Shown piece by piece: positions 12,548 through 23,330 of a stretch of 64,000 nt of DNA. This DNA comes from Reticulascus tulasneorum (taxonomy: Eukaryota; Ascomycota; Sordariomycetes; Glomerellales; Reticulascaceae). The DNA lies in contig LSAX01000001.1 of assembly GCA_001557505.1 (NCBI GenBank), forward strand, positions 2,914,001 to 2,978,000, written 5' to 3'. How positions within the stretch are numbered: position 1 is the first letter of the stretch; the number at the start of each line of letters is the position of its first letter. A program made the translations under genes and the position numbers. The notes beneath the pieces are model-generated. The model saw only the letters and a list, made by a program, of their open reading frames with translations, made no database searches and was not told where the DNA came from.

Positions 12548-14112
12548 ATGAGCTGTAAGTCGCTCTTGTTCTTTTCATTACCACTAGGATTTGTCCCAAG
12601 AGATATATCTTTTCTTGTCACTGCTCCCGGTCCAGAGTCACAGATGCAGTCTTATTCTCCGTAGAAGAAGTCTCGCTAACCCGTCGCCGCAAGTTGCAGT
12701 CTCCAATATGCTTAACAGGCTCCACGGCCAGCCTGAGAGCTACGATAAGAAGTACGAACCCTTCCACTTACGATGATGACTTCTCTAACCTCGATATCAG
12801 ATCCAAGTATCGTTTCGGCCGGACCCTCGGTGCTGGCACTTATGGCATCGTTCGTGAGGCGGATAGTCCCAATGGCAAGGTTGCCGTCAAGATCATCTTG
12901 AAGAAGAACGTCAAGGGCAATGAACGAATGGTATACGACGAGCTGGACATGCTTCAGCGCCTCAAGCATCCCCACATTGTCAAGTTCGTTGATTGGTTTG
13001 AGTCACGGGTAAGGGAATCCGAAGACTTGCGATCCGCCGTCACCAGGCTGACCTTGAGACCTGCAGGATAAATACTACATCGTAACCGAATTGGCTACTG
13101 GTGGAGAGCTGTTTGATCGAATTTGCGAGCAGGGAAAATTCACAGAGAAGGATGCCTCGCAGACGATCAAGCAAGTCTTGGAAGCAGTCAACTATCTTCA
13201 TCAAAACAATGTGGTGCACAGAGGTAGGCTTCACCATGGTGGCCTCTTTTTCTTTCTTTTAGCGCTAACACCGAGGGCAGATCTCAAGCCGGAGAATCTC
13301 CTCTATTTGACCAAAGACATCGAGTCCGACCTTGTCCTGGCTGATTTCGGTATTGCGAAGATGTTGGATCGTAAGGATGAAGTCCTCACCACGATGGCGG
13401 GGTCCTTTGGCTATGCTGCGCCAGAAGTGATGCTCAAGAAGGGCCACGGCAAGCCCGTCGACATGTGGTCCATGGGCGTGATAACATACACCCTTCTTTG
13501 TGGCTACTCGCCTTTCCGATCCGAAAATCTCCAGGATCTCATCGACGAATGCAGTTCTGCGCAAGTGGTATTCCATGAGCGGTACTGGAAAGACGTCAGC
13601 GACGACGCCAAGGATTTCATCCTACACCTCTTGTCCCCGGAGCCCGATAAGCGCTGGTCAAGCGAGGTATGCAGAAATGTTCAAGCTTATCTTGTCAAGT
13701 CAAATGCTAATTCCCAAACAAGGAGGCTCTGCGTCACTCGTGGCTTAGCGGCGAGAATGCTACCGATCACAACTTGTTGCCAGAGATCAAGGCTTACATG
13801 GCCAAGGCAAGGCTGCGACGCGGAATCGAAATGGTCAAGCTCGCAAACAGGATCGAGATGCTCAAAGCCCAGGAGGATGATCCAGACAGCTCGGACTTCC
13901 CAGACGACGCCATTTCCGCGGCTGATCAATCCAGGGCCTTGCCGGGCTCGCCGCCTCCACCTGGAAAGCGCAGTCTCTCCAAGACAATCAAGGGTGCGAT
14001 CTTCCGCGAAGTTGTCTTGGCAAAGGTGCGTGAGATGAAGCAGACCCAAGACACGCTTAAGGTCAAGGAAGAGGCGGAGAAGGAGGCTAGAAGGAAGAGT
14101 TTCCAGGCTTAG
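12548..14112 (+). CDS. Calcium/calmodulin-dependent protein kinase (CaMK1 type)
   Basis: This is a Ser/Thr kinase of 399 residues expected to act in calcium signalling in the cytoplasm. The six exons are 12548-12554, 12700-12751, 12801-13008, 13067-13223, 13281-13666 and 13723-14112. The first exon holds only seven coding bases (ATGAGCT) and joins to give [20 protein letters not shown], the start I associate with fungal CmkA-type kinases. Kinase motifs appear in order: GAGTYGIV P-loop, VAVKI lysine, HRDLKPEN catalytic loop, DFG, an activation loop containing [14 protein letters not shown], and the [13 protein letters not shown] helix. A Thr in the loop is the expected CaMKK site. The tail [19 protein letters not shown] looks like the autoinhibitory/calmodulin-binding helix and ends in a charged coiled-coil-like stretch. 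Confidence 0.95.
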
Positions 14113-15146
14113 ACTGAGAAAGAAAGAAGGACGGAAAGAAAAAGAATGATGTTGAGTTGATGAACTGTGATTAGGGAAGCGGGAATGAGGCAATACCTTA
14201 CTTTACTCTTGGGTTTCTGGTTATTCATATCCACTTTTGACACCGTCTTGGCCAACGAGACTATGGTTTTGTGTCTCGTTTGTTCGGGGCTGAAGGATGA
14301 GTTGCTGATCCGACAAGACGGGCTGGGAGTGCGTTTTCGATGTCGTTGAAATTAAAGAAGTCTTATTACATGCGTTGTTCCCGGCATGCAAGGTAGATCA
14401 AACATGACGAACTGCCCGTGCTGGATGAACAGGCGGTAGATACCCATCTGGGAGAATGTTCGCCGAGCCTATTTTATTCGTGCGAGTCGGGGCTCTGCGA
14501 GTACTTCCATAATGGTCCACTCAACGTATGTACTGAGGAATGGAAGTTGTGTGAAGATGTGAGGGAAGCATCCAGTTCAAAGCCTCATACTAACAAAGAT
14601 ACGCAGAAGCACAGTTGCAGATGTTTAGAAAGTCAAAAGTCCACGGAGCTGATCAAAAGGCAATAAATAAGTCAAGCTGTAACTCGTAGATTGAATGGAC
14701 TGAATCCGTCTCCGAAATGCGAAGAAACTGCTATGAACAAAAACTAATAGTAAGGAGCCAATATGAATCCAAATCGACTACGCGGCGCACGACGGCCAGC
14801 CCTAACCCCCAGGTTATCTCTCTCGTCTAGTGAAAGCTTTTGTAGCTAGGGGTATTATAGATGTACAGGAGTATATAGATATATGTTCCAACAGCGACAG
14901 CGGACACGGGAGACCTTTCTTCCCGTTCCGTGCGAACCAGATGTGTGGTTGCAATGCTAATAACGATAAAAATAAAAATAAAACAGCTTCCGCTCCGAAT
15001 CCTATGCAAAAACCATTGGCCCATCCATCCCTTAAACCGGGGATCCCACCCATTCTGACCTTGTCGTAAGAAGTGTACATCAGCGTCGATATCGTACGCA
15101 AATAAAATGTGAATTAACTGGTAAAATGTCATGCGATTGTGGTGCT
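14113..15146. other. Shared 3' region of the CaM kinase and the TPR-like gene
   Basis: This is 1034 bp between convergent stop codons. An AATAAATAA lies near 14662-14669 and AATAAAAATAAAAATAAAA near 14970-14986 on the + strand. The A-rich stretch may serve 3'-end formation. No gene is supported. Confidence 0.5.
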
Positions 15147-16366
15147 CTAGTAGGCGAGCTCGGCGAGTACGTTTTCGCGGAGCTCTTCGTAGCGTTTGGC
15201 GTCAAAGCGGCGGCGTTGCCAGCCGTTTGACCGCAGTCGCTCGATGCGGGCTCGAATCTCGAGGGATCGCATCTCATCATCAGTGTCTGGGGATGCTCGG
15301 CCAGCGGAGAGCTCCACGGTTGGCGTGGCCGATAGCTCTGACTCGATCGAGGCGATATGAGCGGTGATTTGGGAACGAAGACCCGATAGCAGCGAGCAGT
15401 AGCGGTGAATTGAGCGTTCGCGAAGGAACGAGAAGGCGTGGCTGCACTCCTCAAGGTCCTCGACCTCCATGGGCTTGACCTCTTCGACCGGCTCTGGCAA
15501 CTCCGGAAGTGCAGGCAGATATTTCGGTTCCGGGCTCCGCGAAGCGCCATAATAAAACTCGTCGAACCCAAGAGTAGGAGAGTCTGGCCGGATGAGTGGC
15601 TCATCCGGGAAGTCGGTAAAGGTCACTCGCTTCTTAGTGGGCATTGGCTGCGAGAGCTTCATAACTGCATCCTCCAGCGAGCAGATGGACGGCGTCGGGG
15701 AAGAGATCTCGGTGGAGTTTGTCCACGCTCTGGAGCTGACTGAACCAGCAGGTGAATGAAGGCTGGACGAAGCCGCGGATGACGAGCGCGACGAACGGCC
15801 AATTGTCTCGTCTGCCATCTGGATAAGCTCAGATGCGCGGACATATCGATCTCGCGAGTGCTGTAGCATTCTAGATCGGTATGAGGAGGAGGCATGCAGC
15901 GGACGCGCAAGCATTTCCAGTGAGCTTGCAGCGTAAAAGTTAAGATAGATCAGGTACGCCGGCTCCACGATTGACTGTGGATTATTGTTAGCATGGGATC
16001 TTGGTTGTTGACGGGACGGGTGAAGCAGCTTCTTACCGAATCCTTGATGTTGTCCAATATCTCTACGCATCGCACCGAGCACGGCCTATACCGTCGATTG
16101 AGATATTGGCCCTTGACCTCAGCTACAGCCCTGGCCCATTCTGCAGGTGTGTAAGGCAGAGATGGAAGCAAGACAGGTGGTAGCTGGGACTGGCGCCTTA
16201 ACGCCTTCGGTTTTGGGAGTTGTGTGTTCACCTGCGATTGATATGTTGAGGACTGCGGTGCAGAGTAGCGCTTTTGTGGTGATGTGATGGGATTTGATGG
16301 AAATACGACGCTGTTGCGAGAGCCAGCGGCTGCAGGCTTGAGCATCAATGGTATTAGGCCGGGCAT
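15147..16366 (-). CDS. Unnamed protein with a TPR-like helical region
   Basis: I do not recognise a named gene. Two exons, 16366-16037 and 15974-15147, join in phase 0 to encode 385 residues. The first 60 residues are basic and Ser/Pro-rich. From about 75 to 165 the pattern YLNRRYRPCSVRCVEIL, then EPAYLIYLNFYAASSLEML and RDRYVRASELI resembles paired helices of tetratricopeptide repeats. A Ser-rich linker follows. A segment near 215-235 reads KKRVTFTDFPDEP, which resembles a KVxF-like PP1-docking site, though that is speculative. The last 110 residues are charged and helical (ELRENVLAELAY end). I infer a scaffold or adaptor role only from this layout. The gene's upstream gap is unusually long. 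Confidence 0.75.
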
Positions 16367-17094
16367 TTTGAATGTGTAAGTATGCGACTGAAGGACACGA
16401 GGATTGAAGATTAATCCAAATGAGGATAGTGAATCAATGGCCGACCTTGTCGTCCGAGGGGAGACCAATGGTTGTTCAAGTTTGGTTCACGATGCGCTGT
16501 GCCGTTCCTTGGTAGCATCGACAGGCAGGAAGACACAAGTTGTGGTACAAAAATAACGTCCGTGTATGTGGACTGAGCAACAAAACGGTGTAAGTCGAAC
16601 GAGATGGGCGAGGATGTAAAAATCGAAATCAGCTGCGTTTAGCAGTCGAGAGAGAAATGAAGAAGTCGGAAGAACTCGAATGCGCTGAGATGGGATGGAT
16701 ATTCTCTCTTCCTCTTCTTTCTTCCGGCGAGGTAACAGGTTGATGCGGAAGCCAAAGCCCGAGGTTGTGCAATGATTCAAACACTGATGCTTGGCAATGG
16801 AGTCACAAATCGTCTGAATTCTTCTCTGAGGCTGTTACCAGTCCGCGCAAGGATTTGCAACCGGGGTTGGCATCAGGAGGCGTCGAGGTAGTATTAGATA
16901 TATTAGGCTGAACGTGCTTGGGGTTCTTTCCGTGATTCAGAAGGCGCCTCAAGAAAAGCGGCGGGTGGATTAGAGTGACGACGGTAAGCGTTTTCTTCGA
17001 TATTAATGCGAACTGGGCCCAGGAAAAAGGAACGCAGGGTGTTCCGTGCTATGCGGCAGAGCCAGGAACCGACCGGGCCGTTGACGTGTGGGTG

Positions 17095-17108
17095 TGTGTG
17101 TGTGTGTT
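17095..17108. repeat. (GT)n microsatellite
   Basis: This is an alternating GT tract inside the long gap upstream of the TPR-like gene. Such tracts are common in fungal intergenic DNA. Confidence 0.8.
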
Positions 17109-17658
17109 GATGATTACACCCGTCTAAGTGGTTGTAGACGTGACGACGAACGACCGTAGCGAAATGCGCGAACAGGGCGAACCGAACTTTGCAGAAGGCT
17201 GAGAGACGGCAGGACGAGTGATCGACTGGTTCCTAAGGTGGACTTGATACCGAGGCGAGTAATGGACAATGGACGAGAGAGACGAGACAGATGTCGAAGG
17301 TCAAGCAGACCACACACAATGCGAGGTCGAGAAAGAGAGACAGCAACAAGAAACTGATCAAACCAGAAGCAAGGTGAGTTGGACAGGGAAGGTGTCTAGT
17401 CGGTAGCAGGTTTGTGGAGAGGAGGGGAGGGGGGGACGAATATGTAAGGATAGATGGTCCAAGACGACACGCGCAACGAAACTTGAGCAGGCAATGTGAT
17501 CGGGGGATGACCTTGCCTCAAGTACTCGGGCCACGATGAAATCGACACTAGGGAAAGGGGAACGAAAAGGTATCTATCTACATGGACATACATGCGCAAA
17601 TACCTACCTGCATAGGAGATATTTGTTGGTTCGTGCGAGATGGGCTGGGGGAGGTGGA

Positions 17659-17668
17659 GGGGGGGGGG
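17659..17668. repeat. G10 homopolymer in a G-rich patch
   Basis: A run of ten G lies inside a GGGGGAGGTGGAGG-type patch. It could be a G-quadruplex seed or simply low complexity. Confidence 0.7.
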
Positions 17669-18603
17669 AGGGCCACTTCTGCATGGACATTGACTTGTGG
17701 GAGGCAATAGTTAGCGCTTCCCTCTAACCAAAGGAGTTCGGCTTTCCCCACGAGGCCAAACTTAATGACAATACAATGTAGACCCTTGACTACCTCACTA
17801 TACTTAGTACTTACTGTACCTTCATTACTCGCCGGGATACCTTACAGATGAGATGGATCTATATACGTAGGCACGTATCATTGTACCTCTTTACTCCTCG
17901 TTGTGTCTGTCATACATACCCAGGTAAAAAATGTAGGTTACATAGAAGCAACCCCCGTAGTGATGGGGTTTGCGGCAGTCACAAAGTGACCGAGTCCCAT
18001 AGCGTGCCAAACCCACAACTTCACTACTACGTACTACCTTACTCCCCTTGTCTCTACTCTTCCTCTTTCTTTCTCCTCCCACATGGCAACTTGCGCTTGT
18101 TCCTGACGAAGCGCACATCATATCCACAATCCGCTCCACCCAATTTTCTACAGTACGTACCCTCTTGACTAGTTTTGCGAGTTGCTTCCCGATACGTACT
18201 TTGCTTCTTTCTTCCCAGGGCTGGCTAGTGGGTGGCGCGGCGCGTCAGAATGGGCCCAAGCCATTAGTGCCGACGCCAGGGGACAAAGGAACCAAGCAGC
18301 CGGACGTGGGAAGAGAGTGGCTGACTGGCTGGGGGAGGAGGAAGTCGGAAGTGAGGTTCGAACGCTGCAATGTCCTTCGGGAAGTCTAAAACTCACCATG
18401 ATGTATGTAAGTATGTACCTGCTAAGTATAGAGAGCTTGCGTCGCAATCTCATCTTTTGGGTTGGACATCTAGGGCTCCTTCATGGCGATGACGATGGAT
18501 AATGTTTCTGCATGAATAGTGGGCGAAATTCCTCAATCATCCCAAGATTGAACAAGTCATCTTCAACCAGACTTTCAGACTTTCAGCCCACTCACCGCAT
18601 CAC

Positions 18604-18622
18604 AACACACACACACACACCC
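18604..18622. repeat. (CA)n microsatellite
   Basis: This is an alternating CA tract followed by a pyrimidine-rich stretch, within the same gene-free interval as the GT tract at 17.1 kb. Confidence 0.8.
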
Positions 18623-20675
18623 CTCGCCCGCCTGTCGCCTCTCTCCCTCACAAGGGTTCACTATGTGGCTTGTCCGCACGCATCCTTCTCTGCGCATCTT
18701 CCCCCCCCTCCCCATGCCTCTGCTTCCCCTGCTCGCAGTGGTAGCTATGTAGTAATAAATAAATCAAAAGCATCGAACCGAACCGAACTGGGGGCCACTG
18801 CCACCCCTGCATCAGATCACCCATGTCCCTCACCACTCCAGCCTCTCTGCAAAGATACATCCCATCCCATACCTATATTTGCCTCTACCATCATATCCAT
18901 CAGACCTGTGTATCCGTAAATTCTCCTCAATGCCACCCCCTTCACCAGCGGGACAAACCCATGGGAATCAACCCTGATCAGCATGACGAAAGAATTTAAA
19001 GAGCTCTGGTACACCACCCCCCGCCGCCCGACCTCCCGCGCGCCCATACGACGCTGGTCAGGTAAGGTAAGCAATGAAAAAGGGCGGCTGGCGCATGATA
19101 AAACAACGACATTCGAATCTCCCGAATGGAATATTCCATGAATACCCTCGCTGCATATCTTCAAGCAATATTGGATCCCGACAGCGCCTAGCCGAGAAAA
19201 ACCTACACCATCTAATTTCGTGAGCCGCCCGCAAACCTTTCGCGGGACTGGAACCCACAACAAAAACAAAATTCGATGAAAAGCAAACAAGAACCGGTCC
19301 AGACCAATATGTGCCAGTCACACACTCGCACCAGATCCCTGTCTCGCCTACCTTCTTGTGCGTCCTCGCAAGGAAGAAAAGCAAAATATCAAGGCAGTGG
19401 GAGTGGGTGGAGTCGAGGGACCAAGTCTGAAAAACGTCTGAGAGTCCTGCCCCGAGCAGAAGCAAAAGCGGCCTCAGCGCTGGAGCTGCCACTCTCTCAC
19501 TCGTCGTTTCTGAAACGAAACATTGCCCGGTCGCACAGATCTCGAACTTATGCAGCTTCAGGGCCCCATCACCGTTGCAATGACTGCAGCAAAAACGTCC
19601 GTGTCCCAGGGCCTCACCGCAAACTCGTCAGCCAGAAGAGTTCAGACGACCTCTTGCAGCGGCCACGCTTGCGTCTGCATCAAGGGTCGCCTTGCATGCA
19701 GCGAACCATCCTGCTACGCAGTGTTCGTATACTTTCGTCCGTGGTGCAATACAGTACGGACTACACACGTATATCATTGTAATCAGTTCATATCGTCGGC
19801 ACCTGGTGAATTAGTTGCGATCCGCCCCCCTTCCGCCCTTGTCATGGGGTTTTGTTTGGTTGCAATCCCCCACTCAGATTATCGTCAATGCCCCTCCATG
19901 CGAAAGTTCGATACGCCTATATTGCCATTGATGGTACGCTGTCAGGAATGAGTGAGGGGTACTAGGTCTTCACTATCAACCTCGGTACTAAGGATGATTC
20001 CTCTCATATTACCAGGTATTGCTGCCTACGAATGCTGTTCGGGGGTTCTGTGTGTGCCCCAGTTTGTTGAACTGGTCTGCGCGACCTTTGGTACGTATGT
20101 AGACGATCCTAATCTTTGGACCCTAATGCGTCGCGCTCTGCGCGCGTTCCCTCAGTCCATTGAAAAATCGGGCTCATATCAAATTTCCAGAGTGCTTAGA
20201 CCAAATGGCCTACCTGATATGAAATTAAAGACGGGGGGGAAAAAAGCAAAATAGAAATAGAAGAATAGGGTCTGGACTAGACCACTGGTGTGACAACCCG
20301 ATCTGTGTGGCCCACGACGGTGAACTAACCGATGCACTACTTCCCCATCCACGTGGGGGATCCGAGGACGATGAACGTCTGAACGCCACATATTCGATGT
20401 GATGATGCGAGGAATGATCGGAGCCTACGGGCTTGGCTTACTTCGGTGTAATAACATACACATTCGTTATCACCCTGTAGCATGTACGTATACGTTCTAC
20501 ATACCACATATGTTCACATGTTGGTTTGGTACAGCAGGAGTCGAGCTGCAAGAGCTTGCCCTAGGGAACATCGCTTGTGAGCTGGACCAGGTAACTGCCA
20601 GGCTCGTGACGTATCATTGCATCTACGGCGTCCAAGCTTCGGCCAAACACCCACATCTATGAGGCCGGAGTTGGT

Positions 20676-23330
20676 TTACTTTTCCAGTGGCAACTCCTCC
20701 TCTGCTGCCGGGATTGCTTGTTGACTTGTGAGCGGTGTCTCGACAACGACTGCCCCCGCAGTTGCTTCGGTGGGTTTGACATCTTCGGCTCGGATCCCAT
20801 GCACGACTCTCAGACCCTCCGCTTGTCGTGTCATATCATCCAGCTCCGCTTTCCTTGCCAACCTGTGTCGAACCTCGCTAATCAAGTCAGTCATGTTGAT
20901 TAACACGCCTTCCTTCTCCGGATGTCCCTCTCGTAGACCTGCAGCACGTCAATTATCTGCCTCCACATGCTCGATTTTTGAGCTGATAGGGAAGTAATTA
21001 CCCATCTCCTTGATTTTAACCTTGCCTTGGGCAAGTTCATCTTCGCCTAGGACGATCGCAAACGGAACACCCCCGGCCTCGGCGGCCTTGAACTGATTCG
21101 GCAGCTTCGGCTTGACTTTGGCTTGGAACTCGGCCTGGAAATGCACTCATCAGTCACCCATCGTGCTGCCTTCTCCCCCATAGGGGATACTCAAATAGAG
21201 AATGTAGAGCCAATTACCTTGATACCAGCATCCCAAAGCTTTGCACACACTTCCATGCGTTCCTTTACAAGCCCAGTAAAGCCCTTACCCCCGAAGGCCA
21301 TAACGTAAACGTCAACTTCGTTGCTGCGGACCTGCTCGGCCGATGCAGCCAATCGGGCTTTGTAGAGAGAAAATATGCGCTCGACCCCGAAAGATATGCC
21401 CACGCACGGCACTTGAGTTTTCCCCGAAAACATTCCGACAAGATTGTCATATCTGATCAAAGTCAGCTGCGATCTCGTGAGTCAGCCTCGTGCCAGTGAT
21501 TACCTTCCACCTGCTGCTATGCTCCCCACGCCAACCGTGGGGTCATCAGAGCGATCCTCGTCCTCTGCATTGCCCCTGGATTTCTTCTTGGGCCGCACCG
21601 TAGCATCATCTGCTGACGGAGTGGCTGCTGGTGCGGATCCCTCTGTAACGACCTCGTAGATGACGCCCGTGTCTGTCAAAGTTAGCAAACACAATTGGAC
21701 TGCGGTAGGTGATCAGGAGACTTGCAGTAATCCAATCCTCTTGCGAGGCTCAAGTCAAACGAGACCGTGTCCAAGGATCCGAAATATTCAAGATAGGTGA
21801 ACATTTGCTCGAGATCAGCCACACCTTGCTTCATGGATTCGTTTGCGGACATCTTCTCGTCGTCCCGTAGCTTTTGCAGCAAGTCCTTCTTTCCTTTCAA
21901 CACGACCCACTCCCCAATTCTATCTGCCACGTCTGCTGCAAGACCCTTTTCTTCCGTCATTTCTTTCCGCACGTCTGCCCATGGGAGCTTGTCTAGCTTG
22001 TCAACGGCAGATGATATTGTCCGGATCTTATCGTCTGGCACGCCACAGACCTGAAAGATACCATCCAAAATCTTCCTATGGTTCAGCTTGATCGTGAAGT
22101 TTCCACCCCATCCAAGTTCTGCGAAGACCTCGCAAATCTACATCGACACAACTGTTAACGAACTAAACTGTAACATATCATCGGCAGCACGTACGATTCG
22201 GACAATCTCTGCGTCCGGGACCATTGAGTCATACGTGCCAGCGATGCTTTTCTCCAGCATTAGCCATGATTCTACATGTAAGGATAGCCGCCGCCACATG
22301 GCACTCACTCGAAATCACACTGGTAGAATTCCCGAAGCCTTCCCTTCGACATTGCGGGTTGATCTGCAAGATTCGATCAACTCCATTTCAACGATGTGGG
22401 TGCGCTGGTACTCACCTCTACGATAGACTTTTGCGATGTGATACCTCTTGATCGACTGGATGTCCTTGTTCATCGCCATCCATCGTGCAAAAGGCACTGT
22501 TAAATCGTAACGGAGGCTCAACACTGCATTGAGTCATTAGAGATATTTCAACCATGCATGTGATTAAGGGAACTTTACGCTCTCCACCTTGGTCAGCAAG
22601 GTCATACTGTTGATATTAGAGATATTCGTTTCATCTTAGGACTCATGTACAAACAATGAGCTTTGAATCTTCACCACTGTTGACGCCTTGCATTAGCGTC
22701 CCATCAGAAAGTTATTGACACTGGACGATGAAGCTGGGCTCTCATTTCACAGACTTACTATTTGCCTGTCAGGACCGATTTAAGTTCCAAAGCCGGGGTG
22801 TCTAGGTTCTGTGCTCCGTGTCTACATATAATCAATACATTGTTACCAATGAAGGACGAGTCTGGTGACTTGCCTTTTGAAAACGTCGACTGGTAAAGTA
22901 TCAGTATAACAGCAGAAATGGAGAGGGGGGGCGGAGAAGGACAACCTATCGTGCGAAAAATCTTATCTCGAATGACCATGTCCTTGCCCTGCCCTGCGAG
23001 AAGACGTCAGCCCAGATTTGCTTCATCGAGCATCTCATCATCAGATACACCAGTCATGGTCACATTCAACACGTGCGACGTTCGATCTGACTCTGCGAAA
23101 TGTATGGATTGACGCAGAAGAAGCCCGGGGAGCTTACAATCAACCATCCCCTTCGGAGTTTTGAGCTCGAACTTCTGCTTGGGCGCCATGGTAGGCAATT
23201 CGTCCTTGGATTGCGGGCTAGAAAGGGACGTAAATCGATGGATCGGGTAGGGGATGCGTGGTAAGATCGAAAGAGTCAATCGGTAGGTCGGCCGTGCAGA
23301 CCTAAGAAAGCTCGTCGTGGAAACCTTCAT
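20676..23330 (-). CDS. HTS1: Histidyl-tRNA synthetase, dual cytosolic/mitochondrial start
   Basis: This class II synthetase charges tRNA-His. I derive 14 exons: 23330-23138, 22993-22946, 22889-22874, 22821-22759, 22676-22655, 22606-22579, 22523-22416, 22363-22309, 22246-22195, 22137-21726, 21672-21504, 21452-21218, 21134-21002 and 20938-20676, with phases that all fit. From the upstream ATG the product is 598 residues. From the ATG at 23189 it is 551, starting [14 protein letters not shown]. The extra 47 residues ([18 protein letters not shown] start) are Arg/Ser/Thr-rich and lack early acidic residues, like a mitochondrial presequence. Class II motif 2 reads [20 protein letters not shown]. 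The histidine motifs LARGLDYYTG and [11 protein letters not shown] and the C-terminal anticodon-binding domain are present. Two introns use GC donors (22822-22873 and 21673-21725). Confidence 0.95.

Larger units (their letters stand above)
16367..20675. other. 4.3 kb gene-free interval
   Basis: This interval spans the 5' side of the TPR-like gene and the 3' side of the histidyl-tRNA synthetase. It carries several simple-sequence tracts and many overlapping 100-170 codon ORFs on both strands (for example 18817-19492 minus and 19276-19951 plus). None of these shows a recognisable motif, and no coherent set of exons could be built from them. No tRNA with an intact B box was found. It may hold a long promoter or an untranslated RNA, but nothing in the sequence proves either. 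Confidence 0.5.

Noticed and set aside
18817..19951. Cluster of 140-170 codon ORFs on both strands in the 4.3 kb gap
   Set aside because: They overlap each other on opposite strands, contain no motif, and no splice-supported gene can be built.
20281..20345. tRNA-like segment on the minus strand (TAGTGCATCGGTTAGTTC...GGGTTGTCACACC)
   Set aside because: No GGTTCRANNCC B box and I could not pair a 7-bp acceptor stem, so not called.
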